A DNA stretch of 64,000 bases from NCBI RefSeq assembly GCF_003122385.1, contig NZ_CP029255.1:682001-746000 (forward strand), in the 5' to 3' direction. The notes under the pieces are model-generated. The model saw nothing but the letters and a program-made list of their open reading frames with translations. It did no database searches and was not told the DNA's origin. This stretch comes from Flavobacterium crocinum (lineage in GTDB: Bacteria; Bacteroidota; Bacteroidia; Flavobacteriales; Flavobacteriaceae). Both the position numbers and the translations under genes were made by a program. This document shows positions 43,160 through 52,435 of this stretch, in pieces. Each line of letters opens with the position of its first letter. The stretch's first letter is position 1.

Positions 43160-45442
43160 CTATCGAATAATCATCACTTTTTTCACTTTGGTTTCACCAC
43201 CATCTTGTGCAGAAATAAAAACCATATAAACACCTGACGACACTTTGTATTTACCAAAAGCAGTTGTATCCCATTCAATTGTTCCACCTGACGATGTTGT
43301 TTCGAAAACCAAATTTCCTTCTATGTCGGTGATTTTAATATTGGCTTTATCGATTAATCCCGCAACTTTTACCGTTCCTGTGTAAGTAGGACGCACCGGA
43401 TTTGGATAAACATAAACATTATTAAGATTATCATTTGCTCCTGTTGCAATTCCGTTAAAAGAAACCATTCCTTTATTAGTAACAATAAAAACTTCTCCCG
43501 TTTTATTATTTATCTTAATATCGTTTATATAATTACCGGGAAGTGGCGAATTGTTGATTGTAAAATGGTATTTTGTTTCCTGACCGTTTGAAGAAACCAT
43601 AAAAACACCCGAGTCCGCCGTTCCGATCCATTTATTATTAGAACCATCAACTGCAATAGAAGTAACAAACTGCTCATAAAGCAATTCCTGAGCTAAATTA
43701 TCTTCTATAATGATAATTGGATTTGCTTTTAACTGACTTTCCGATTGAAAACTTCCAACACTTGACAAAACTCTTAATCCTTTTGTTGTCCCAATCCAAA
43801 GCTGATTTCTGGCATCTAAAGCAATTGCCCTGACATCAGCAATAGGAAGATTTCCCGCATCTGTACCAACAGTTATTTTTTTAAATGTATTAGTAGTTTC
43901 ATTAAAACCAACAACTCCATCACGATTAGTTCCCAGCCATTTTACATTATTTCGATCAATAACAATACTTGAATAACTAATATTTTCTGCAATATCAAAA
44001 ATCGGAGTCATCGAATAACTTCCCCATTGGCCGTTTGTTTTTAAAACTTTCAATCCATTATTGACACGACTATTAGTAACCCAAAGATTTCCAGACTTAT
44101 CAAACGCATTTGCATTTATACGTACATCTATATAATCTGCACCTGCATTTGTAATAGATTCCAGACCACTGTTTTTTTCATTATAGAGAAAATTCGGCAC
44201 ATCATTTTCTATCTTTAATAATCCGGAAAAAAACGAACTCGCATAAACCTGCTTTTCATTATTTGGATTAACCAAAACTCTGGTAATCGATTTGGCATCA
44301 TAAACTTCCGTGTATGGAATATTCAGCCAACCTGAAGCATTATACCTACTTATACCATAACTATCCAATGGATACGGATCGTATGAAGTATCATAATCAC
44401 CGTAAACTGCCCATACTGTATTTGGACTTACATCAATAGCAAAAATATTATTCTTTACAGGTCCTGTTGGCGTATTATTTTCAAAAGTAGTTACATTACT
44501 AAGAGTCGAAAAGAACATTCCTTTTTCTTTAGTACCAATAAAAATTTGATCCCCAACCGCAGTTGCACAACTAAAATTCAAAGTGTTTTCTAAAACCTGA
44601 ACATTCGTAATCTGTCTGTTTAAAATCATTTGATTGTTGTACACATAAACTGCACTTGGCGTAGTAACAAACAAATTATGATTTTTTGCCCTCATGTCAA
44701 CTGAAGCCTGAGGCAACTGAAAGAAACTAATAAATGTATTAGAGCTGTAGCGATTAATATTTCCGGAATCATTTATTGCTATAAGTTCAGTATCTAAAGC
44801 TTCTACGCTAGACCAGCTTCCTCCGTTAACAACAGTCCATTGGCTGTAATCAATCAGATTTGCATTTGTAATATCAGCTCTTCTTATACCACTTGAAGTT
44901 GCAGCAAAAATAAATCCATTAAACAATGTTGTTTGCTTTACACTGATTTCTGCCCCATTATCACCAATAAAATAAGTATCTCCAAACTTTGATGTGTTTA
45001 AATTAAATTGCACAATTCCGAAATCACAAGAAACATAAACCAATCCGTTATACTCCATAAAATGATTGATCTTTTTTGCATTTGCCGGAAGCTGTTTATT
45101 AATAATATCCACAATCTTCAGCATACTTCCATCACTTTCGTTGATTAAAATCATTAAGCCATTTTCATAACCTACTAAAGTTTTTTTGAAAGCTTCACTG
45201 TAATATACAGCCGAAATAGTTTGTCCCGATAATCCGTCAACAGTAGTTATAGTTTTGAGAATATTTGTAGCAGTATTTTTTGAAAACAAAGCATTTTCTG
45301 AAGCAGCAAAAACACTCGTTGAAGATTCTGAAACATCTTTGATTTCGTTAAATGAAAAATACCCTTGCCAGGACAGTTTATTTTGCGCCTGACAAAACTG
45401 AATTATTATTAAAAAGAAAACGCAGAAAAGTATTTTTTTCAT
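43160..45442 (-). CDS. porZ: Type IX secretion system protein PorZ
   Basis: 760 residues from the ATG at 45442; an earlier in-frame start at 45466 lies upstream of the signal peptide MKKILFCVFFLIIIQFCQAQ. The rest is two beta-propeller domains with the two-component-regulator propeller repeats typical of PorZ (NALFSKNTATNILKTITTVD, KWLGTNRDGVVGFNETTNTF, LWIGTTKGLRVL, KWIGTADSGVFMVS). The C-terminus carries a retained type-A sorting domain (YVYPNPVRPTYTG ... SSGVYMVFISAQDG). PorZ is part of the surface attachment complex that receives cargo after sorting-signal removal. A TATATTTG -7 box lies at 45471-45464. Confidence 0.88.
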   Translation of the reverse strand: MKKILFCVFFLIIIQFCQAQNKLSWQGYFSFNEIKDVSESSTSVFAASENALFSKNTATNILKTITTVDGLSGQTISAVYYSEAFKKTLVGYENGLMILINESDGSMLKIVDIINKQLPANAKKINHFMEYNGLVYVSCDFGIVQFNLNTSKFGDTYFIGDNGAEISVKQTTLFNGFIFAATSSGIRRADITNANLIDYSQWTVVNGGSWSSVEALDTELIAINDSGNINRYSSNTFISFFQLPQASVDMRAKNHNLFVTTPSAVYVYNNQMILNRQITNVQVLENTLNFSCATAVGDQIFIGTKEKGMFFSTLSNVTTFENNTPTGPVKNNIFAIDVSPNTVWAVYGDYDTSYDPYPLDSYGISRYNASGWLNIPYTEVYDAKSITRVLVNPNNEKQVYASSFFSGLLKIENDVPNFLYNEKNSGLESITNAGADYIDVRINANAFDKSGNLWVTNSRVNNGLKVLKTNGQWGSYSMTPIFDIAENISYSSIVIDRNNVKWLGTNRDGVVGFNETTNTFKKITVGTDAGNLPIADVRAIALDARNQLWIGTTKGLRVLSSVGSFQSESQLKANPIIIIEDNLAQELLYEQFVTSIAVDGSNNKWIGTADSGVFMVSSNGQETKYHFTINNSPLPGNYINDIKINNKTGEVFIVTNKGMVSFNGIATGANDNLNNVYVYPNPVRPTYTGTVKVAGLIDKANIKITDIEGNLVFETTSSGGTIEWDTTAFGKYKVSSGVYMVFISAQDGGETKVKKVMIIR

Positions 45443-45509
45443 CACTTCAGATATTCGATTAGACAAATATACTACAAACGAGATTATTTAATTTTTACAC
45501 CAATAAAAA

Positions 45510-45541
45510 ATGCCTTCGATTTTAATTAACCGAAGGCATTC
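45510..45541 (-). terminator. Terminator near gdhA end
   Basis: Stem AATGCCTTCG / CGAAGGCATT with an 11-base loop and an A run to the left. Positioned 22 bases beyond the gdhA stop, upstream of porZ. Confidence 0.82.
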
Positions 45542-45562
45542 CTAATATATTGCAATTTATTT

Positions 45563-46906
45563 TTAAACTACACCTTGCGCCAGCATAGCATCGGCAACTT
45601 TTACAAATCCGGCAATGTTTGCTCCTTTTACATAGTTTACATAACCGTCTTCTTCAACTCCGTACTTTTTACACTGATTGTGAATTCCGATCATAATTTC
45701 CTTTAATCTTAAATCTACTTCCTCACTTGTCCAGTTTAAACGAATAGAATTCTGAGTCATTTCTAATCCGGAAGCAGCAACTCCACCAGCATTTGCTGCT
45801 TTTCCTGGAGCAAATAATACTTTATTATCTAAGAAAAGTTTAATAGCATCTAATGTAGAAGGCATGTTTGCTGCTTCTGTTACACACAGAACTCCATTAT
45901 CAATTAACTTTTGAGCATCTTCTCCGTTTAATTCATTTTGAGTTGCACATGGAATTGCGATATCCACTTTTACTTCCCAAGGACTTTTACCTTTATGGAA
46001 TACTGCGTTTGGATATTTCTCCAGATATCTTTCTGCTCTGTTATCACCAGTTGCTCGCATTTCAAGCATATGGTCGATTTTTTCTCCGGAAATACCTTCT
46101 TCATCATAAATATATCCGTCAGGACCAGAAATTGTAACTACTTTTCCACCTAATTCATTTACTTTTAAAGCTACTCCCCAAGCCACATTTCCAAATCCGG
46201 AAATAGCAACTCTCTTACCATTAATATCCTGACCAATTGTACGAAGCATTTGATCTGTAAAATATACTACTCCGTATCCCGTTGCTTCTGGTCTGATTAA
46301 TGAACCTCCGTAAGCCAGACCTTTTCCGGTTAAAACTCCTGTAAATTCATTTCTGATTCTTTTGTATTGTCCAAACAAATATCCAATTTCTCTTGCTCCA
46401 ACACCAATATCTCCCGCAGGAACATCTAAATCCGGTCCAATATGACGACATAACTCGGTCATAAATGATTGGCAGAAACGCATAATTTCGCCATCCGATT
46501 TTCCTTCCGGATCAAAATCAGAACCTCCTTTTCCTCCACCCATTGGAAGTGTAGTCAAACTGTTCTTGAAAACTTGTTCGAAAGCCAGGAATTTTAAAAC
46601 TGATAAGTTTACTGTATGATGAAATCTAATTCCTCCTTTATAAGGTCCAATTGCAGAGTTCATCTGAATTCTAAAACCTCTGTTTACAATAATTTCTCCT
46701 TTATCGTCTACCCACGGCACTCTGAATATTACTGATCTTTCCGGTTCAGCGATTCTTAAAAGTATATTTTTTCCATCGTATTTTTTGCGTTCAGATATAA
46801 AAGGAATAACTGTTTCTGCAAATTCTCTAACAGCCTGAAGAAATTCTGGTTCGTTTGGATTTTTTGACTCAATAAGAGCCATAAATTCGTTTATTTTTTG
46901 TTCCAT
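45563..46906 (-). CDS. gdhA: NADP-specific glutamate dehydrogenase
   Basis: 447 residues, typical of the hexameric small GDH. The signatures are PYKGGIRFHHTVNLSVLKFL, the active-site Lys in LPMGGGKGGSDFDPEGKS, DVPAGDIGVGAREIGYLFG and a dinucleotide fold GKRVAISGFGNVAWGVALKV. Later, IPCATQNELNGEDAQ and FAPGKAANAGGVAASGLEM are close to the E. coli GdhA. It makes glutamate from 2-oxoglutarate and ammonia using NADPH (anabolic type). Cytoplasmic. A TATCTTTG -7 box lies about 90 bases upstream of the ATG (47002-46995), leaving a long leader. Confidence 0.95.
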   Translation of the reverse strand: MEQKINEFMALIESKNPNEPEFLQAVREFAETVIPFISERKKYDGKNILLRIAEPERSVIFRVPWVDDKGEIIVNRGFRIQMNSAIGPYKGGIRFHHTVNLSVLKFLAFEQVFKNSLTTLPMGGGKGGSDFDPEGKSDGEIMRFCQSFMTELCRHIGPDLDVPAGDIGVGAREIGYLFGQYKRIRNEFTGVLTGKGLAYGGSLIRPEATGYGVVYFTDQMLRTIGQDINGKRVAISGFGNVAWGVALKVNELGGKVVTISGPDGYIYDEEGISGEKIDHMLEMRATGDNRAERYLEKYPNAVFHKGKSPWEVKVDIAIPCATQNELNGEDAQKLIDNGVLCVTEAANMPSTLDAIKLFLDNKVLFAPGKAANAGGVAASGLEMTQNSIRLNWTSEEVDLRLKEIMIGIHNQCKKYGVEEDGYVNYVKGANIAGFVKVADAMLAQGVV

Positions 46907-46994
46907 ATTTGAAATAAATTTTCAGATAATTTTGATTTAATTTTCTGTTTCTTAAGCTGAAAACAGTTTAAGAAAACGTTTTCGTTTTAACACA

Positions 46995-47002
46995 CAAAGA
47001 TA
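46995..47002 (-). promoter_or_regulatory. -7 box of gdhA
   Basis: TATCTTTG on the minus strand fits TAnnTTTG. It lies about 90 bases before the gdhA ATG, so the leader would be about 80 bases long. No clear -33 element. Confidence 0.4.
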
Positions 47003-47173
47003 TATCAAATAATGATTCGTTGTTATATTTTTCACTTTTTTGAATCGATTTGTGTTTTTTTCAAACATTGCAAAAAAACACATTTTACATGTAGGTCTTT
47101 ACATGCAAATCATCAATTAAAAGTTAGTAAATTAAGTATTTTGATAGTTATTTTTCAATAGGATGATTTAATA

Positions 47174-47204
47174 TTTTGAATCGAATATGTTTTTTATATA
47201 TTTG
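47174..47204 (+). promoter_or_regulatory. Promoter of the outer-membrane protein gene at 47228
   Basis: TTTTG at 47174-47178, 18-base spacer and TATATTTG at 47197-47204, near the TTTG-N19-TAnnTTTG consensus. The ATG at 47228 follows 24 bases later. The promoter overlaps nothing and rules out the upstream GTG frame at 47207 as the translation start. Confidence 0.65.
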
Positions 47205-47227
47205 CCGTGATTTGTAAGCCCCAGAAA

Positions 47228-48019
47228 ATGTCTAAACACCTATTTATCACGTTACTTACCTTAATTGGTTTATCAGCCGCCGCATCAGCGCAAGGACTTG
47301 CTCAAGAGATCGGAATCTATGCCGGACCAGTAACTTTACAATCAGATTTTGGTGAAAGGAATAACTTTGACACCAATGTTGGAAATACCGGTTTTGGTAT
47401 TGGAGTAATGCATTTCATAAATTTTTCTGCCAATAATAACAGAGAAAGTTATTTTACAGAACATTTTAAAGTCCGAACTGATTTAAACTTTAGCAGAACT
47501 AACCTGAAACATTTTGGACAATGGGTTGAAAGAAAACCTGACGGCATATTTGCTCAACAATTAAAGAATATGCATGCAAGTTCTACTATTGTTGGATTAG
47601 GAACGCAACTTGAATTTTCTCCTTTTATGAAAATTCACGACTTCGAAAACTCAGTTGGTAGTCTTAGTCCGTATGGTAGTTTAGGTTTTCAGGTAAGCTA
47701 CTACTCTACGAAAGTAGGATCGCATCTGGGAGACATAACACTTCCTGACGTTACTCCGGGAAAATACTTAACTCCTTCTGACGGACGTGCTCATGGTTTT
47801 TCTACAGAAAGCGGCATTGTTTTATCTGCAACTGCAGCCGTTGGTGTACATTATAAATTAACAGAAATGAGCGATTTAATGTTTGAAACTCGTTTTCAGA
47901 TGTACAATTCAGACTGGATTGACGGTTTAAACCCAAACAAAGATATTTACAAAGAAAACAAAAGAAACGACTGGCAGGTTTGGTTTAACTTCGGATACAT
48001 CTACTACTTAGAATTCTAG
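47228..48019 (+). CDS. Predicted outer-membrane beta-barrel protein
   Basis: 263 residues from the ATG at 47228; the frame can be read from a GTG at 47207, but that lies too close to the -7 box. The start MSKHLFITLLTLIGLSAAAS with an AQ cleavage end is a signal peptide. The mature part alternates hydrophobic and polar residues (GIYAGPVTLQSDFGERNNFD, ... FNFGYIYYLEF at the end), which is the look of a barrel. The C-terminal aromatic residue fits BAM recognition. I recognise the overall pattern from flavobacterial genomes but cannot give a function. Monocistronic with its own promoter. Confidence 0.72.
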   Translation: MSKHLFITLLTLIGLSAAASAQGLAQEIGIYAGPVTLQSDFGERNNFDTNVGNTGFGIGVMHFINFSANNNRESYFTEHFKVRTDLNFSRTNLKHFGQWVERKPDGIFAQQLKNMHASSTIVGLGTQLEFSPFMKIHDFENSVGSLSPYGSLGFQVSYYSTKVGSHLGDITLPDVTPGKYLTPSDGRAHGFSTESGIVLSATAAVGVHYKLTEMSDLMFETRFQMYNSDWIDGLNPNKDIYKENKRNDWQVWFNFGYIYYLEF

Positions 48020-48042
48020 AACAGTCTAATCTCAAAATATAA

Positions 48043-48085
48043 AAAATCCCAAATTCCAATTTTACTTTTTGGAATTTGGGATTTT
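48043..48085. terminator. Bidirectional terminator, AATTCCAAATTCC family
   Basis: A 13-base stem AATCCCAAATTCC / GGAATTTGGGATT flanked by A and T runs, between the convergent outer-membrane gene and the cystathionine gamma-synthase gene. The stem is a variant of the AATTCCAAATTCCAA repeat. Confidence 0.82.
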
Positions 48086-48105
48086 AGTTTATTGGAATTT
48101 CTTTT

Positions 48106-49248
48106 TTAAGAAAGTGCTTGTTCCAAATCTGCAATTAAGTCCTCAGCGTCTTCAATTCCAACGCTTAGACGAACTAAATCGTCAGTAATACCAACTTCTG
48201 CTCTTTTATCGGCAGGAATCGAAGCATGTGTCATTAAAGCCGGATGATTGGCCAATGATTCTACTCCACCTAAAGATTCTGCTAAAGTAAATACTTTCAG
48301 CTTCTCTAAAAATGCAATAGAATCTTCTTTTTTCCCCGATTTAAAATCAAAAGAAACCATTCCTCCAAAAGCTTTCATTTGTTTCTTAGCAATTTCATGA
48401 AACGGATGATCCTTTAAGCCTGGATAATAAACCGTTTTAATCTTCGGATGATTACTTAAATATTCTACTACTTTCTCTCCATTTTCACAATGTCTTTGCA
48501 CTCTCAAGGCCAAAGTTTTGATTCCTCTTAAAACCAAAAAGCTATCCATCGGTCCAAGTGTCGCACCTGTCGCAAATTGCTGGAAATGTAATTGATCGCC
48601 TAGTTCCTTGTCTTTCACAATTAATGCTCCTGCAATAACATCAGAATGTCCGCCTAAATATTTTGTTGCAGAATGCATTACAATATCAGCACCTAAATCT
48701 AATGGTTTCTGTAAATATGGTGTTGCAAAAGTATTATCTACTGCAAGGAGAATTTTTTTCTCTTTTGTAATTTTTGCTATTTCGGCAATATCAGCCAATT
48801 TCATCAACGGATTTGTTGGCGTTTCAACCCAGATTAATTTGGTATTTTCATTGATCAAACTTTTGAATTTTTCAATATCGGTCATATCAACAAAATGAAA
48901 CTTAATTCCGGAGTCTTTATAAATTCTTGAAAACATTCTATAAGTTCCACCATATAAATCATCCATTGCAATGATTTCATCACCTGCTTTAAATGACCTT
49001 AAAACACAGTCTGTTGCTGCAAGACCAGAAGAAAAAGCTAGTCCGCGAGTTCCGTTTTCAATACTTGCCAATGCCTCTTCCAAAGCTGTACGGGTAGGAT
49101 TTGAAGCTCGGCTATATTCGTAATCTGCCAAAGGTTTCCCCGGACTTGATTGTACAAATGTTGATGTTTGATATACCGGAGGCATAACTGCACCTGTACT
49201 TGGATCATGATGCTGGCCACCATGTATTACTTTTGTATTGAATTTCAT
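48106..49248 (-). CDS. Cystathionine gamma-synthase / gamma-lyase family PLP enzyme
   Basis: 380 residues of the Cys/Met-metabolism PLP family. Signatures are KVIHGGQHHDPSTGAVMPPV at the start, YEYSRASNPTRTALEEALAS, LVWVETPTNPLMKLADI-type residues, the Schiff-base lysine in MHSATKYLGGHSDVI, and SVGIEDAEDLIADLEQAL at the end. Sequence alone does not separate synthase (O-acylhomoserine + cysteine to cystathionine) from lyase (cystathionine to cysteine). The neighbours do not help. Cytoplasmic homotetramer. Confidence 0.92.
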   Translation of the reverse strand: MKFNTKVIHGGQHHDPSTGAVMPPVYQTSTFVQSSPGKPLADYEYSRASNPTRTALEEALASIENGTRGLAFSSGLAATDCVLRSFKAGDEIIAMDDLYGGTYRMFSRIYKDSGIKFHFVDMTDIEKFKSLINENTKLIWVETPTNPLMKLADIAEIAKITKEKKILLAVDNTFATPYLQKPLDLGADIVMHSATKYLGGHSDVIAGALIVKDKELGDQLHFQQFATGATLGPMDSFLVLRGIKTLALRVQRHCENGEKVVEYLSNHPKIKTVYYPGLKDHPFHEIAKKQMKAFGGMVSFDFKSGKKEDSIAFLEKLKVFTLAESLGGVESLANHPALMTHASIPADKRAEVGITDDLVRLSVGIEDAEDLIADLEQALS

Positions 49249-49413
49249 ATGTTGATATTTATTGTTTTTTTATTGGTCATATGTAATTCGCATATTTTCA
49301 TTGGTATTTGCAGCCAATTTATGGTTATGCTCATTTCATATATTTACAAATTTTATTTTCTTAATTGTTCTACAAATTTACCGCTTAATTTATTTTATCG
49401 GCTCACAAGTTCT

Positions 49414-49421
49414 TACCTTTG
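49414..49421 (+). promoter_or_regulatory. -7 box of the lipoprotein gene
   Basis: TACCTTTG fits TAnnTTTG, 23 bases before the ATG at 49444. No TTG at -33. Confidence 0.45.
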
Positions 49422-49443
49422 TAGATAATTAACACTTTTTGAT

Positions 49444-50187
49444 ATGAAAAATTACATATTTATAATCTTTTTGTGTTTGATTTTTACAAGTTGCAAAAAA
49501 GACCTTTCATTTGAGAATGAAACGTTTGAAGAAAAATCTACTATTCCGTGCAAAAATGATTGCCCGAGTATCACAATAGAAGTTCCGGTTGCCAAAAATA
49601 TTAAAGTAACATCAGACAGCATCAATAAAAGAGTTTTTGCTGTTATTAAAGAGATTGTATTTTTTGAAGAAGATTCCGTAAAAGTTGATGACTATAAAGC
49701 ATTGGCCAAATCTTTTATTACTTCTTATGAAGAAATGCACCAGAAATTCCCGGAAGATACTTTTGGCTGGGAAGCCAAAATAATTGGGAATATAGAATTT
49801 CAATCGGAACAGATTTTAAACCTAAAAATTGATCATTATACTTTTACAGGAGGTGCTCATGGTTATCAGGGTTATCGCTCTTTATTATTTAATCCGAAAA
49901 CCGGAAAAGCTATTTTTAACAGCCAGTTATTTAAAAACGAAAAAGAGTTTAAGGCTTTCGCCGAAAAGACATTCCGTGCCAAATATAAAATTCCCGAAAA
50001 AGCCAATATCAATGCGACAGGTTTAATGTTTGAAAATGATAAATTCCAATTACCACAGAATATCTTTTATACTTCTGCAGGTTTACTTTTGTATTACAAC
50101 TCCTATGAAGCCGCATCTTATGCAGACGGCCCAAAAGAGCTTATATTTTCTTATGATGAAATAAAGAAATATTTGAATTTTCAATAA
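49444..50187 (+). CDS. Lipoprotein with DUF4163/DUF3298-like (RsiV-type) domain
   Basis: 247 residues. Signal with lipobox FTSC followed by KKDL. The domain shows IIGNIEFQSEQILNLKIDHY, followed by TFTGGAHGYQGYRSLLF and NPKTGKAIFNSQLF, the GGAHG and fold order of DUF4163/DUF3298 proteins such as RsiV. In other bacteria this fold binds lysozyme or acts as a sensor. No sigma factor gene is adjacent, so a sensing role is not supported here. The cysteines ahead of the domain (PCKNDCP) could form a disulfide. Monocistronic, predicted anchored to the membrane. Confidence 0.82.
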   Translation: MKNYIFIIFLCLIFTSCKKDLSFENETFEEKSTIPCKNDCPSITIEVPVAKNIKVTSDSINKRVFAVIKEIVFFEEDSVKVDDYKALAKSFITSYEEMHQKFPEDTFGWEAKIIGNIEFQSEQILNLKIDHYTFTGGAHGYQGYRSLLFNPKTGKAIFNSQLFKNEKEFKAFAEKTFRAKYKIPEKANINATGLMFENDKFQLPQNIFYTSAGLLLYYNSYEAASYADGPKELIFSYDEIKKYLNFQ

Positions 50188-50220
50188 ATATTTTAGGAAA
50201 GACAAATTTCGTTACGCATT

Positions 50221-50240
50221 AGACGCACTGCAGTGCGTCT
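50221..50240. repeat. AGACGCACTGCAGTGCGTCT palindrome, copy 1
   Basis: A perfect 20-base palindrome, followed by CTACAAAAAA. The same element with changes in the loop is found at 51507-51526, 63313-63332 and 63458-63477. Confidence 0.85.
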
Positions 50241-50288
50241 CTACAAAAAAACTTAGAATCTTAGCATCTCAGGACCTTAGAACCTTTA

Positions 50289-51434
50289 TCACTGAACATC
50301 ATATTTCATCTTTCGTAAAACCCTTAAAGCTTCCTTAAACGAAGAATAAACCTGTTTGTAAGGCTTCAGCAATAATTTAGCATCAATTAATTTTTGTCTC
50401 GCATCTTCAAAACCATTCAAATAACAAATCATAAAAGTAGAAGGCAGATTTTCTAAATCTTTCATTTCGCGATCAGACAATGTGATTTCTTTCTGGAGTT
50501 TACCCAATAAAGCCATATTTGAATTATAAATATGATACAACATTTTTCGGTTGAACTCCGGTGGATGAAAAAGCATCTGACGATCTATTTTATAATAACC
50601 ATTATCAAAGAAATGAATCGTTTGCTCTTCTAAAGGATAATAACTTGTTTTATCATTTAGCCCCAAAGGCACATATTCTGTAATGGTAAAACTATCATCA
50701 TTATAAAAAATAGTCACAACATCCTGTGCAGAATAAAAAAGCTTGATTTGTTCATTTATCAGTTCAATATCAACTCGCGACAAGTAGGTTTTATCACGTA
50801 ATTTTTTCGGAACTCCTGCCCAGCAAATAACAAACAATTCTTTGAAAACACGATATTTTGGCGACATATCTTTATGTCTGAAATTCATAAAATCAATAAC
50901 ACCGTCTAGAGTATATTGAATACTGTTTCGAGAACTGTTTTCGATTCCAATAACCGTTTCTGTATTCTGATTATTTTTTTCAATTTCCTCGTGTTCTTCC
51001 AAAGGAATTGAATTACTGCCACGCCTAATAAAAACACTATTCGCTAAAATAGTATGAATTCCTTTTTTAAAATACGAGATTTTACTTTTAGGTTTAATAG
51101 TAACCAAACCGATTACTTTGTCTTTTGGAAGATTTGGAAAAGGGACATTTTCGTATTGGATTTTTGGAGGATTTTCCAAAAAAGCATTGACCAGATTCTG
51201 AATTCGGCTGTCGTCGAAGAAATCATCGCCTACAATTTCATTATCCTGATCTTCTACTCCAACTACGATATAAGAATTATTGTTTGGATTTGAGTTTGAC
51301 AAAGCACAAATGTGTTTCAAAAACTTACCTTTTCCTTCTCGGGAATGAAGATTCAACTGCCTTTTTTTATCATAAAAACTGCTTTCGTCATTATGAGCGA
51401 GTAAATTCTTTATCAAAAGGCGCTTATTAATCAT
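50289..51434 (-). CDS. AlbA_2 (Schlafen-type) ATP-binding domain protein
   Basis: 381 residues. The N-terminal ~150 residues match the AlbA_2 domain: ESSFYDKKRQLNLHSREGKG (a variant of the E-s-x-x-x-E-f-K start), FLKHICALSNSNPN, YIVVGVEDQDNEIVG, and VFIRRGSNSIPLEEHEEIEK near the end of the domain. The C-terminal ~200 residues (a helical segment with FFDNGYYKIDRQMLFHPPEF) are not familiar. AlbA_2 proteins include putative helicases and transcriptional regulators. The role here is unknown. Cytoplasmic. Flanked on both sides by the AGACGCAC palindrome. Confidence 0.82.
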   Translation of the reverse strand: MINKRLLIKNLLAHNDESSFYDKKRQLNLHSREGKGKFLKHICALSNSNPNNNSYIVVGVEDQDNEIVGDDFFDDSRIQNLVNAFLENPPKIQYENVPFPNLPKDKVIGLVTIKPKSKISYFKKGIHTILANSVFIRRGSNSIPLEEHEEIEKNNQNTETVIGIENSSRNSIQYTLDGVIDFMNFRHKDMSPKYRVFKELFVICWAGVPKKLRDKTYLSRVDIELINEQIKLFYSAQDVVTIFYNDDSFTITEYVPLGLNDKTSYYPLEEQTIHFFDNGYYKIDRQMLFHPPEFNRKMLYHIYNSNMALLGKLQKEITLSDREMKDLENLPSTFMICYLNGFEDARQKLIDAKLLLKPYKQVYSSFKEALRVLRKMKYDVQ

Positions 51435-51506
51435 GTCGATTTTATTTTGCCACGAATTGCACTAATTCGCACTAATTTAATTTATTAAAACTTAAAATTA
51501 AAAAAA

Positions 51507-51526
51507 AGACGCACTACTGTGCGTCT
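51507..51526. repeat. AGACGCAC palindrome, copy 2
   Basis: AGACGCAC-TACT-GTGCGTCT, followed by CTACATT. The 8-base arms are the same as in copy 1; only the loop differs. It lies on the other side of the AlbA_2 gene. Confidence 0.85.
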
Positions 51527-51542
51527 CTACATTCGATTTTAT

Positions 51543-52298
51543 TTAAATATTTTTCTTCACAATTGTGGAAGAAGCTTGCGCTGTACTCATCACAACCAAA
51601 TCGGCAATATTTACATGATAAGGTCTTGAAATCACGAAATGAATAATATCCGCAATATCTTCTGCCTGCAACGGATCAAATCCTTTGTAAACATTTGCTG
51701 CTCTTTCGGCATCGCCTTTAAAACGGACTTCGCTGAACTCCGTTGCCACCAATCCCGGATGAATTCCGCCAACTCTAATTCCAAACGGATTTAAATCGAT
51801 TCGCATTCCTGTCGTAATAGCATCCACCGCATGTTTAGAACCGCAATATACATTCCCATTTGGATAAACTTCTTTTGCAGCAGTTGAACCAATATTGATA
51901 ATATGTCCCGATTGTCTTTCAACCATCTGCGGAATTATCGCTTTTGAAACATACAGAAGTCCTTTTACATTAATATCCATCATAGCATCCCAATCGTCTA
52001 AATCTCCGTTTTGAATTGGATCTAAACCGTGGGCATTTCCTGCATTATTGATTAAAACATCAATTGTCGAAAAATCGTTTGGCAAAGAACTTATTTTTTC
52101 CAGAACATCTTTTTTATCGCGAACATCAAATGCTAAAGAATGAACTTCTGTAAAAGCAGATAGTTCTTTTTGAAGTTCTTCCAATCGATCTTTACGTCTT
52201 CCGCAAAGAATCACTTTATAATTGTTTTTTGCCAGAATCTGCGCAGTTGCTTTTCCAATTCCGCTTGTGGCACCAGTAATTAAAACTGTTTTTTTCAT
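51543..52298 (-). CDS. SDR-family NAD(P)-dependent oxidoreductase
   Basis: 251 residues from the ATG at 52298 (another ATG at 52313 adds MKKLT). Short-chain dehydrogenase features are TGATSGIGKATAQIL (TGxxxGIG), the NNAG motif in VLINNAGNAHGLDP, the catalytic Ser in GHIINIGSTAAKEVYP, and the YxxxK in VYCGSKHAVDAITTG, where Tyr and Lys are in place. The sequence resembles the YdfG-type serine/3-hydroxyacid dehydrogenase group. Substrate unknown. Cytoplasmic. The aldo/keto reductase gene lies upstream on the same strand. Confidence 0.9.
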   Translation of the reverse strand: MKKTVLITGATSGIGKATAQILAKNNYKVILCGRRKDRLEELQKELSAFTEVHSLAFDVRDKKDVLEKISSLPNDFSTIDVLINNAGNAHGLDPIQNGDLDDWDAMMDINVKGLLYVSKAIIPQMVERQSGHIINIGSTAAKEVYPNGNVYCGSKHAVDAITTGMRIDLNPFGIRVGGIHPGLVATEFSEVRFKGDAERAANVYKGFDPLQAEDIADIIHFVISRPYHVNIADLVVMSTAQASSTIVKKNI

Positions 52299-52314
52299 TG
52301 TAAGTTTTTTCATT

Positions 52315-52379
52315 TTGCCACAGATTAAAAAGATTTAAATGATTTCTAAATCTGTGAAAATCCTTTTAATCTGTGGCAA
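52315..52379. repeat. TTGCCACAGATTAAAA inverted repeat
   Basis: TTGCCACAGATTAAAA (52315-52330) pairs with TTTTAATCTGTGGCAA (52364-52379). An inner inverted pair (AGATTT / AAATCT) is nested inside. The same arms appear around the third 145-base repeat unit near 63535-63588. Confidence 0.8.
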
Positions 52380-52435
52380 CTATTTTGAATTACGTTTAGC
52401 TGAACACTAAAAATCTGAACTCTGAACACTAAATA

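Larger units (their letters stand above)
46907..47227. other. Divergent region gdhA / outer-membrane protein
   Basis: 321 bases without a gene. It holds a -7 box for gdhA (46995-47002) and a strong promoter for the plus-strand gene (47174-47204). The palindrome-like AAACGTTTTCGTTT at 46974-46987 and the word ACATGTAGGTCTTTACATGC at 47087-47106 could be regulatory, but I cannot assign them. Confidence 0.5.

Noticed and set aside
49168..49428. 86-codon plus-strand hydrophobic frame
   Set aside because: Overlaps the start of the cystathionine gamma-synthase gene in antisense and the promoter of the lipoprotein gene; hydrophobicity follows from AT-rich DNA.
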